Shown: piece by piece, positions 48,541 through 56,254 of the stretch
Layout of the letters: every line of letters starts with the position of its first letter
How positions within the stretch are numbered: position 1 is the stretch's first letter
NCBI GenBank assembly: GCA_964430335.1
Contig: CAYSEN010000003.1
Location: forward strand, 10,052 to 74,051
Direction of reading: 5' to 3'
Source: SIBU01 sp964430335
GTDB lineage: Bacteria; Patescibacteriota; Minisyncoccia; Phycocordibacterales; SIBU01
DNA: 64,000 nt
Notes under the pieces: generated by a model
Told to the model about the DNA's origin: nothing
Database searches by the model: none
Seen by the model: the letters and a program-made list of their open reading frames with translations, nothing else
Translations under genes and position numbers: made by a program

Positions 48541-49548
48541 ATGAACGAATCAAACCCAGTAGTAAACCACGACGAACTGAGTCAGGTGGTAAAAATGACA
48601 CCCCAAGATTTTTTTCTAAACCTTGGAATCGTCGTCACTCTTTATACTAGTGCAATCTCGTTTTTGACCTTAGTTTTTGAAATCATCGACCGAGTTTTTC
48701 CAGATGCACTTTTGGAAAATTATTACAGCTACGGTTACTATTCAGCCTCAATACGATTTGCTATCGCATCGCTTGTAATAATGTTCCCGCTTGCTATCGT
48801 TTTAAATTACATCAACAATCGTTTTTCTGCAGTAAGTCCAGAAAAAAAGAAATTGGCCATTAGAAAATGGTTGTCATACATAACCTTGTTTCTTGCGTCG
48901 CTTACAATAGCGATTGATCTTATAACTTTAATAAATTCATTCTTAGGTGGGGAAATCACGACAAGATTTTTATTAAAGGTTTCCGCGGTTCTTGTTGTTT
49001 CCTTGATTGTTTTGTTTTATTACATTTACGATTTGAGATCTGAACCATCTTCGGGAAAAGCACCAATGTTTTTCGCTATAGGAACTTCAGTTCTTGTTGC
49101 TGGAGGAATAATTTCTGGATTTCTTGTAATCGGTTCTCCTTTGACACAAAGACTGAGACTTTTAGACGAGACAAGAGTCGGTAATCTTAAAGATATTCAA
49201 TGGCATATAATCAGCTTTAGAGAAAGAACAGGCTCGGTTCCTCGCAGTTTAAAGGATATGAAGGATCCAATTTCAGGTTACACTGCACCGGTCGATCCAG
49301 GCACTAAAAACGCATATGAGTATGAGTTTGTCTCTGAAAATTCGTTCAAACTTTGTGCCAATTTTGAATTGTCTACAAAGGGAATGGGTACAAACGAAAA
49401 TTATGATTCTAATGTAGGTAGCACACCTAAGCTTATTGGAGATTATAATAACGATGACTGGATACACGATTCAGGCAAGGTTTGTTTTGATCGGGTGATT
49501 GATCCAAAACTCTATCCGATTATGAATCCAGAGAATATCGCTAACTAA
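48541..49548 (+). CDS. DUF5671 membrane protein with periplasmic C-terminal domain
   Basis: This 335-residue protein has a DUF5671-like four-helix region (TPQDFFLNLGIVVTLYTSAI and onwards, ~20-165) and a further membrane helix near 180-200. The ~130-residue C-terminal domain has the pattern of pilin-like or pseudopilin proteins (LKDIQWHIISFRERTGSVP, then YEYEFVSENSFKLC). The function is unknown. The ATG at 48541 was preferred to a TTG six bases earlier. Confidence 0.75.
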   Translation: MNESNPVVNHDELSQVVKMTPQDFFLNLGIVVTLYTSAISFLTLVFEIIDRVFPDALLENYYSYGYYSASIRFAIASLVIMFPLAIVLNYINNRFSAVSPEKKKLAIRKWLSYITLFLASLTIAIDLITLINSFLGGEITTRFLLKVSAVLVVSLIVLFYYIYDLRSEPSSGKAPMFFAIGTSVLVAGGIISGFLVIGSPLTQRLRLLDETRVGNLKDIQWHIISFRERTGSVPRSLKDMKDPISGYTAPVDPGTKNAYEYEFVSENSFKLCANFELSTKGMGTNENYDSNVGSTPKLIGDYNNDDWIHDSGKVCFDRVIDPKLYPIMNPENIAN

Positions 49549-49555
49549 AACTAAC

Positions 49556-49586
49556 AAAAACCGCAACTCAAAGAGTTGCGGTTTTT
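49556..49586. terminator. Terminator after the DUF5671 gene
   Basis: AACCGCAACTC/GAGTTGCGGTT form a stem with an AAA loop, with A and T runs outside. Confidence 0.88.
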
Positions 49587-49708
49587 ACTGGTTATATTTG
49601 ACTAAGTTAAAAATTAGTGTTATTTTTACTGAAGATTCTGATGATAAAACATCGGAATGGATTGACATAAACCCGTCCGGAAAATCCGGGCAAAACATAA
49701 GGAAAACA

Positions 49709-51379
49709 GTGAAGACAGCTACTTGGTCGGTCATTCTCCAACTCCTGCTTGCGCTTTTCGCGCAGGCTGACATCAAGGTCACATCGGTTGAACAACCACC
49801 GTCCGGCCAGATCGTCGAGCGGTCCATTGTGACCATGCTCCGGTTCAAAATCACGGGCGCTGGCTCAACCCTGAAGAGGGTCGTCGTCCATCGCGACGGC
49901 ACCGACGGCAATGGTATGTACGGCGAGTACATCCTCGTGTCGGAGGAAGACGGTCTGGTTCGCGCCAAAACAACTGTCGACACAGACGGATTCGTGAGGT
50001 TCAACCTCGGCGCTCGCTATACGGCAGAAAAGTCTTCTACCTATGCGGTGAGGCTTCGCGCTCTGCCGGTCTTGCGACCGTATGGAGGCAACGATGTTTC
50101 GCTGAGGCTTTCGAGCCTTGAGGTGGAAGGAGGTTCATTGATCGGCGACCTGCCGATTGTTGGACCAAACTTCACAATCAACGCAAACCCTATCATCGGC
50201 AATGTACTTCTGTATCCGGAAAGGAGACAGAGTACCAACGAGTTGATGGTGAACGTTCCAGGCCAAGAGCTCGGCCGATTTCGTGCAGACGTGTGGCAAT
50301 TCGAACCAGTCGTCGCAAACGGTTTCGTGTTCTACGTCAGGTTTGTGAGTGCAACTCGCGGGGCAATCAGCGACATTTACATCGAAGATGAAAACGGGTC
50401 GGTGGTTGCTGGCCCAGTCGATTCAAAACCTTGGGGCGAAGACGGTACTCAGGTTGTGCGCTTTGACAACACTGTCACTTTTATGACAGGTCGGTCATTT
50501 TACACAATCAGGGGAAAACTCAGCTCCACCGGTTTCAATCACAACTCCGTCGTCGGGCTACTTGCGGCGACCAGCGAATGGAAATTCACTGGTGCAACGA
50601 GTGGCTACGAACTGGAAGCATGGTCGAGGGATTTCTCCCTCGAATACACTCCGGTCAATACCGGCCTTGTATTTGTGGTGTTGGATCCTAACGGTGGAAT
50701 TGTCCACGCCCCTGCCGGTTCCAGTCTCGTGCAGATCGGCCGGCTGAACCTTTTGACTTACGGGTCCGCTGAGGATATGAGGTTGACACACCTGCGACTC
50801 TGCGTCGCAGGTTCTGCGAGGGATTCGATCCGTAACCTCCAGGTTTACTCTGGAAGCATTGCGCTCAACACGACAAGCCCTGTTGTGTACTCAAACGGGG
50901 TCGTTGACATAACGCTCGACAGCCCCCTCACGGTTCTCAAGAACACTGGTGTTGAAATCGGTATTCGTGCCGATATTGATTCTGAGGCTCAGGCCGGAAG
51001 CGTGTTCCACCTGTCTATCTGCGACTACACTGCGGAAGGGTTTCAGTTTGACGGCATCATCACTGGCACACCGCCATTTGTACACATTCCGATTCAGCTT
51101 GGCGTTGACGTGGTGATTGAAGATCGGTCAGACTTCCCACGTATTGGCGAACTTAACTTCTTTGAGACCAAAGAAGGTCGTCTGGTCAATTTGTCCGGCG
51201 CTGGCATGCCGAACACGGACTATTCACTCGAGGTTTCAACCGACCTTGAGAATTGGGAAGTGGTCGGTGGTCTGAAACTTGGTCCCTACACAGTCATCAA
51301 GGAACCTGCTGTCGGGCTGTTGCCGTACGGTGACAGGTACTCTGGTCAGGCGTTCTTTCGGTTGAAGCAGAAGCAATAG
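49709..51379 (+). CDS. Secreted beta-rich protein, 556 aa (accessory unit)
   Basis: The start is GTG at 49709 with AAGG seven bases upstream. It gives a clean signal peptide (MKTATWSVILQLLLALFAQA) with a cleavage site after AQA. A longer reading frame begins at a TTG that is itself the -35 box of a promoter (TTGACT, 17 nt, TATTTT). The mature protein is beta-rich, without Cys-rich repeats. It ends in YSLEVSTDLENWEVV...AFFRLKQK, a C-terminal pattern I associate with secreted proteins of Verrucomicrobia-type bacteria. It is strongly GC-rich and has its own terminator. The function is unknown. Confidence 0.7.
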   Translation: MKTATWSVILQLLLALFAQADIKVTSVEQPPSGQIVERSIVTMLRFKITGAGSTLKRVVVHRDGTDGNGMYGEYILVSEEDGLVRAKTTVDTDGFVRFNLGARYTAEKSSTYAVRLRALPVLRPYGGNDVSLRLSSLEVEGGSLIGDLPIVGPNFTINANPIIGNVLLYPERRQSTNELMVNVPGQELGRFRADVWQFEPVVANGFVFYVRFVSATRGAISDIYIEDENGSVVAGPVDSKPWGEDGTQVVRFDNTVTFMTGRSFYTIRGKLSSTGFNHNSVVGLLAATSEWKFTGATSGYELEAWSRDFSLEYTPVNTGLVFVVLDPNGGIVHAPAGSSLVQIGRLNLLTYGSAEDMRLTHLRLCVAGSARDSIRNLQVYSGSIALNTTSPVVYSNGVVDITLDSPLTVLKNTGVEIGIRADIDSEAQAGSVFHLSICDYTAEGFQFDGIITGTPPFVHIPIQLGVDVVIEDRSDFPRIGELNFFETKEGRLVNLSGAGMPNTDYSLEVSTDLENWEVVGGLKLGPYTVIKEPAVGLLPYGDRYSGQAFFRLKQKQ

Positions 51380-51389
51380 CTCTGTTTCG

Positions 51390-51421
51390 TAGCCACAACA
51401 CTTTGTGTTGTGGCTTTTTCT
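51390..51421 (+). terminator. Terminator of the secreted-protein gene
   Basis: AGCCACAACAC/GTGTTGTGGCT form a stem with a TTT loop and a T-run after it. Confidence 0.9.
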
Positions 51422-51465
51422 TTGGAATTGTTTGGTATGGGAAAATAAGCTATTATGTTTTTATT

Positions 51466-54400
51466 ATGAAGGACTACGACCATAAAAAAATAGAGCCAAA
51501 ATGGCAAAAATATTGGGATAAAAAGAAGTTGTATAAAGCCAAGGAGAATTCAAAAAAACAGAAGTTTTTTGGCCTGATTGAGTTTCCATATCCTTCGGGT
51601 GACGGACTTCATGTAGGACACATTCGCTCAAATACAGCGATGGATATCATAACCAGAAAAAGACGAGCGGAAGGTTATGAAGTGCTTTATCCCATTGGCT
51701 GGGACGCCTTTGGATTACCGACTGAAAACTATGCCATCAAAACTGGTATTCATCCTACGGTAGTTACAAAAAACAATACTGACAAATTTCGCAAGCAGTT
51801 AAAAGCTCTTGGTTTTGGTTTTGACTGGGATCGAGAAGTAAACACTACTGATCCAGAATATTACAAATGGACTCAGTGGATTTTTTTGAAATTCCTAGAA
51901 AGAGGTTTGGCCTACAAAAAGAAGATGGCCATCAACTGGTGTCCTAAGGATAAGATTGGTTTGGCCAACGAGGAGGTTGTGGATGGAAAGTGTGAGAGAT
52001 GTGGCACAGTAGTTGAAAAGAGAGAAAAAGAGCAATGGATGCTTGCGATTACAAAGTATGCCGAGCGACTGGATAAAGATTTGGATAAAAAGAAAATTTT
52101 GATTGGTACCAGAAATCCTGCGAAGGTTAAGCTGATGAAATATTTTTTCTCAGATGTTCCTGGAATCGAACTAATTTCACTTAATGATTTACCTCCTGTG
52201 GATGATAGTGGTTTGGTTGAGGGTGACGATTTTAAGGAGAACGCACGAATGAAATCTGAGTTCTACTTTAAAAAAACTGGCATACCTACTATTTCATCTG
52301 ACCATATTCTTTGGATTGAAAAATGGCCTGAAAATAACGGTTACATGGTGCACATTCGCAAGCATGCTAATCCGCAGAGTGACAGAGCGACCGACGAGGA
52401 AGTCGTTGTTTTTCTAAAAAACTTTTTGAAAACAATAGGGGGAAAATCAAAAGCTAATTTCCACTATGCTTTTGCTTACACTGACGAAAAAGGGGTTTTG
52501 GAGGCCGATGAGGTGCCAAATAAATACATTCTTCAGGAAGAGCAAGCCAAATCATTTTGGCCAGGGTTTCCTACTGAGGCATTTCTTAAAGACGAGAAAA
52601 CCGGTGTGTTTAAATCAGAGCAATCTGACGAGGTTCGTTATGGCAAAGTAAAGGAGATCGTATCAAAGAAATTCGGCCATAGAATGACGGAGGGTGCAGG
52701 TGCGACAGAGTACCTGGAAAAAATTAGGACTCAGCAGAAAAATTGGATTGGCAAATCACAAGGAATGACCTTCAAAGCAAAGGTGAAAGACACGGATCTC
52801 ACCATTGAAACTTTCAGTGCTCATTTTGAAGCGTTTTGTGCTGATACGTTTGTCGTGATTGCTCCAGATCATCCTTTTTTACCGACCCTGCTTAAAGGTG
52901 TTCCGAATGCTGATCAAATTATGCAATTTGCTAAAGAAATTATTGCAAAAAGAATCTTGAGAGGGAATGATGAGGAAAAAGAATCAGAGGGAATTTTTAC
53001 TGGAAGATACATTGTTGATCCTATCGGGAACGGCGATTTACCAATTTGGATTTCGAGCTATGCCTTGGCTGACTACGGCACAGGAATTGTAAAGTGTTCG
53101 GCTCATGATGAACGAGATTTTAAATTTGCTAAAAAATACAATATAAAATTAAAAACAGTCTTGTATCCTTCTGATCCTATCTTGGCAGAAAAGGTAAAAA
53201 AACAAGAAGTCTGCTTTACCGATATGGAGCACGGTGTTCTCAGTGAGCCAGATCAATTTGCTGGAAAAATAGCAAAGTCCGAGAGACAAAATATAATCGG
53301 GTATTTAGAAAGTAAAAATTTAGCTAAAGCTACTACCACATTCAAGCTTCGTGACTGGGTATTTTCAAGACAGCGATATTGGGGTGAACCTATCCCTGTA
53401 ATTCACTGTGAGAAGTGTGGAATTGTGCCTGTGCCTGAAAAAGATTTGCCTGTTAAGTTGCCAAATGTAGAAAACTATAAGCCAACTGATAATGGTGAGT
53501 CACCATTAGCTGCAATTTCAAAATGGGTAAACGTTAAGTGTCCAAAATGTAAATCTCCGGCAAAAAGAGAGACAGACACAATGCCAAATTGGGCGGGTTC
53601 TTCTTGGTACTATTTGCGTTACACGGATGCAAAAAACAAAAAAGCATTTGCCGGTCCAAAGGCTTTGAAATATTGGACGCCCGTAGATTGGTACAACGGA
53701 GGAATGGAACATACAACCCTGCACCTTTTATATTCTCGTTTTTGGCACAAGTTTTTGTTCGATCTTGGTTTAGTGCCAACGAGCGAACCTTACACAAAAA
53801 GAACCTCACATGGTCTGATTTTGGGAGAAGGAGGAGTGAAAATGTCGAAATCTCTAGGTAATGTTGTAAATCCAGATCAATTAATCGAAACCTTCGGAGC
53901 TGATACACTGAGATTGTATGAAATGTTTATGGGTCCTTTTGATCAGCCCATTGCCTGGTCAACTGAAAGTCTTGTAGGACCTCGAAGATTCCTAGAAAGA
54001 GTCTGGAGATTACAGGAAAAGGTTGCAAAGGATAAAACAGTCAATCGGAACGAGTCATTGGAGGTTGCAATTCATAAAACTATTAAAAAGGTGGGGGAAG
54101 ATATTGAGAACCTTCGATTTAACACCGCTGTCAGTAGTCTTATGGTGTTGTTAAATGATTTAGAAAAGAGTGAAAAAGTTTTAGAACGCCATTACAAAAT
54201 TTTTCTTCAGCTTTTGGCACCATTTGCTCCTCACATTTCAGAAGAGTTGTGGTCAATTATAGGATCAAAGAAAACCATACAGGTCTTTCCTTGGCCAACA
54301 TACGATGCAAATTTAGCTAGCAAGATTTCTGGAACAATCGCGGTATCGATAAACGGAAAAGTGAGAACTGAAGCCTCTTTCGAGGACACAATGTCGGAAG

Positions 54401-54516
54401 AACAGGTAAGAAATATGGTTTTTGAAATGCCGGTGGTTAAAAAATGGATAGAGGGCAAAACAGTTAAGAAGGTGATTTATGTAAAGGGGAAATTGATCAA
54501 TATTGTTGTAGTTTAG
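51466..54516 (+). CDS. leuS: Leucine--tRNA ligase with inserted HAM1/RdgB-like domain
   Basis: This 1016-residue class I synthetase has its HIGH box as PSGDGLHVGHIRSNT and KMSKS as GGVKMSKSLGN. A zinc-type CxxC cluster (CERCG) lies near residue 185. At ~209-410, between KYAERLDKDLD and LEKIRTQQKNWIGKS, sits a ~200-residue extra domain. It resembles non-canonical NTP pyrophosphatase (ILIGTRNPAKVKLMKYFF, FKENARMKSEFYFKKTGIP). Standard LeuRS runs straight through here. In the CP1 editing domain the usual TTRPDT stretch reads FSAHFEAFCADTF, while AHDERDFKFA is kept. A TATTAT box nine bases before the ATG suggests a near-leaderless message. Confidence 0.93.
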   Translation: MKDYDHKKIEPKWQKYWDKKKLYKAKENSKKQKFFGLIEFPYPSGDGLHVGHIRSNTAMDIITRKRRAEGYEVLYPIGWDAFGLPTENYAIKTGIHPTVVTKNNTDKFRKQLKALGFGFDWDREVNTTDPEYYKWTQWIFLKFLERGLAYKKKMAINWCPKDKIGLANEEVVDGKCERCGTVVEKREKEQWMLAITKYAERLDKDLDKKKILIGTRNPAKVKLMKYFFSDVPGIELISLNDLPPVDDSGLVEGDDFKENARMKSEFYFKKTGIPTISSDHILWIEKWPENNGYMVHIRKHANPQSDRATDEEVVVFLKNFLKTIGGKSKANFHYAFAYTDEKGVLEADEVPNKYILQEEQAKSFWPGFPTEAFLKDEKTGVFKSEQSDEVRYGKVKEIVSKKFGHRMTEGAGATEYLEKIRTQQKNWIGKSQGMTFKAKVKDTDLTIETFSAHFEAFCADTFVVIAPDHPFLPTLLKGVPNADQIMQFAKEIIAKRILRGNDEEKESEGIFTGRYIVDPIGNGDLPIWISSYALADYGTGIVKCSAHDERDFKFAKKYNIKLKTVLYPSDPILAEKVKKQEVCFTDMEHGVLSEPDQFAGKIAKSERQNIIGYLESKNLAKATTTFKLRDWVFSRQRYWGEPIPVIHCEKCGIVPVPEKDLPVKLPNVENYKPTDNGESPLAAISKWVNVKCPKCKSPAKRETDTMPNWAGSSWYYLRYTDAKNKKAFAGPKALKYWTPVDWYNGGMEHTTLHLLYSRFWHKFLFDLGLVPTSEPYTKRTSHGLILGEGGVKMSKSLGNVVNPDQLIETFGADTLRLYEMFMGPFDQPIAWSTESLVGPRRFLERVWRLQEKVAKDKTVNRNESLEVAIHKTIKKVGEDIENLRFNTAVSSLMVLLNDLEKSEKVLERHYKIFLQLLAPFAPHISEELWSIIGSKKTIQVFPWPTYDANLASKISGTIAVSINGKVRTEASFEDTMSEEQVRNMVFEMPVVKKWIEGKTVKKVIYVKGKLINIVVV

Positions 54517-54519
54517 CCC

Positions 54520-54606
54520 TAAAAGTTGACAAATAGGCGGACTTGACTTAAACTCATGTCAATGATCAAAAGCGGGTGTAATTATTACACCACAACGTGT
54601 GGTCTA
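54520..54606 (+). promoter_or_regulatory. Promoter with palindromic operator candidate
   Basis: TTGACA, a 17-nt spacer and TAAACT (around 54527-54555) precede a perfect palindrome GGTGTAATTATTACACC (about 54575-54591). It is followed at once by the near-palindrome ACCACAACGTGTGGT. The pair could be a regulator binding site or leader hairpins of the sigma-like gene that follows. Confidence 0.5.
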
Positions 54607-54635
54607 ATTTAGTTTACTACCAAATATTATTAAAA

Positions 54636-55667
54636 ATGAACACGATTACATTCAATCCAAAGCAGGTGGTAAAGCGACTTTTGTCGGTTTTGCCAGAGCG
54701 TGCTAGAGACGTTATTGTTAGCCGATACGGCCTAGATAAGGACTCAAAGAAGATGACCCTAGAGGCTATTGGCAAGAAATACGGTATTACCCGTGAGCGT
54801 GTTCGACAGATTGAAAATTACGCAATTCACAGCATTAAAAGATCTGAGTCTTTCACAAAAGATAAGTCTGTATTTAGCGAACTGGAATCTCTATTTCATA
54901 AGCTTGGCGGAATTCTTTCAGAAGAAGTATTTTTGCAACACGTTTCAAAGGATAAGAGTATTCAGAATCACGTACAGCTACTTTTGGTCCTGGGTGACTC
55001 ATTCAAGAAGGAAAAGGAAGATGAGCATTTTAAACACCGATGGCATGTAAACGAGGGTCTCGCAAAAAAAGTTCACGAAGCACTAAAGAAACTTTACAAA
55101 GGATTGTCAGACAAAGACCTTGTTTCTGAGCTAGATATAATTGCTGCATTTCTAGGTCACATTGATGATATTTCTGATGAGTATAAGAATGACAGCGAGG
55201 TAATTAAACGATGGTTGTCACTTTCAAAAACCATTGGAAGAAATCCTCTTGGTGAATGGGGTTTGACTTCATCACCTAATATCAAAGCAAAAGGAATGAG
55301 AGACTATGCCTTTTTGGTAATCAGAAAACACGGTTCACCAATTCACTTTAGAGAAGTTGCTAAATCTATAGAGAAAATCTTTGGTAAAAAAGCACACGTT
55401 GCTACTACTCATAACGAGCTAATTAAAGATTCAAGATTTGTTTTGGTAGGTAGAGGATTGTACGCGCTCGCAGAGTGGGGATATATGTCAGGGGTGGTAA
55501 AGGATGTAATCAGAAAAATTCTAGAAACTAACGGACCATTAAATCGAGAACAAATTATTGAAAAAGTTTTGAAGGAAAGATACGTTAAGGAAAATACAAT
55601 CATTGTGAATTTGCAGAATCCTAAATTCTTCAAACGAACAAAAGAAGGAGTTTACAGCATCGCTTAA
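54636..55667 (+). CDS. Sigma-70 region 4 / HARE-HTH regulator
   Basis: This 343-residue protein has an N-terminal sigma region 4-type helix-turn-helix (RYGLDKDSKKMTLEAIGKKY, then GITRERVRQIENYA). A helical middle follows. The C-terminal winged HARE-HTH domain (~245-340, YAFLVIRKHGSPIHFREVAK) is related to the RNA polymerase delta subunit. There is no sigma region 2, so it is not a complete sigma factor. It probably modulates RNA polymerase. The ATG at 54636 was chosen because earlier in-frame residues are unconserved and lie in the leader. Confidence 0.82.
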   Translation: MNTITFNPKQVVKRLLSVLPERARDVIVSRYGLDKDSKKMTLEAIGKKYGITRERVRQIENYAIHSIKRSESFTKDKSVFSELESLFHKLGGILSEEVFLQHVSKDKSIQNHVQLLLVLGDSFKKEKEDEHFKHRWHVNEGLAKKVHEALKKLYKGLSDKDLVSELDIIAAFLGHIDDISDEYKNDSEVIKRWLSLSKTIGRNPLGEWGLTSSPNIKAKGMRDYAFLVIRKHGSPIHFREVAKSIEKIFGKKAHVATTHNELIKDSRFVLVGRGLYALAEWGYMSGVVKDVIRKILETNGPLNREQIIEKVLKERYVKENTIIVNLQNPKFFKRTKEGVYSIA

Positions 55668-55712
55668 TCTTAAGAAAAATACCCCACAAAGGGGTATTTT
55701 TCTTAAGATTAG
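55667..55712. terminator. Very strong bidirectional terminator
   Basis: This is a perfect ~20-bp stem (TAATCTTAAGAAAAATACCC with its complement) with a short loop around ACAAA. It starts at the stop codon of the preceding gene. Confidence 0.92.
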
Positions 55713-55786
55713 CGGAAAAACCATTGATTGACTTACCGTCATAAATTATATAGAATAACTGAATTATTTCGATATAAATCCTTTAT

Positions 55787-56254
55787 ATGGACGATAAAAA
55801 AGAATATTTAACAAAAGAGAAGTTCGAGGAATTAACGAAAAAACTTGAGGAACTCAAAACTGTGAAGCGAAAGGAAGTCGCTGAGAGTTTGGAGTATGCA
55901 AAATCCTTGGGAGATTTGTCAGAAAATGCTGAATATCACGAAGCACGAGAGAATCAAGCAAATATTGAAGATCAAATTTTAAGACTGGAGGCAATGCTAA
56001 AGTCTGCTGTTATTGTTTCAATGCATCACAGCGAGGCGGTAGGTATTGGTTCTGTGGTAAACATCGAAAAGCAGAAGGACAAATCAAAATCAAAATTTAA
56101 AATTGTTGGTTCTGAAGAGGCTAACCTAGCTGAATCAAAACTTTCAATTCATTCTCCACTAGGATCAGCAATGATCGGAAAGAAGAAAGGGGATTCATTT
56201 AAAGTTAATACTCCAGTTGGCGTAGTTGATTACAAAATAATTGATCTAGAGTAG
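55787..56254 (+). CDS. greA: Transcription elongation factor GreA
   Basis: This 155-residue protein stimulates transcript cleavage by stalled RNA polymerase. The N-terminal coiled coil carries YLTKEKFEELTKKLEELK and GDLSENAEYHEARENQ with the acidic tip. The C-terminal FKBP-like domain ends SPLGSAMIGKKKGDSFKVNT. The lysS ATG follows its TAG directly, so the two form an operon. Confidence 0.95.
   Translation: MDDKKEYLTKEKFEELTKKLEELKTVKRKEVAESLEYAKSLGDLSENAEYHEARENQANIEDQILRLEAMLKSAVIVSMHHSEAVGIGSVVNIEKQKDKSKSKFKIVGSEEANLAESKLSIHSPLGSAMIGKKKGDSFKVNTPVGVVDYKIIDLE

Noticed and set aside
49598..49708. Longer N-terminus (TTG start) of the secreted 556-aa protein
   Set aside because: The TTG is the -35 box of a well-formed promoter, and the GTG at 49709 gives a clean signal peptide with a ribosome site.
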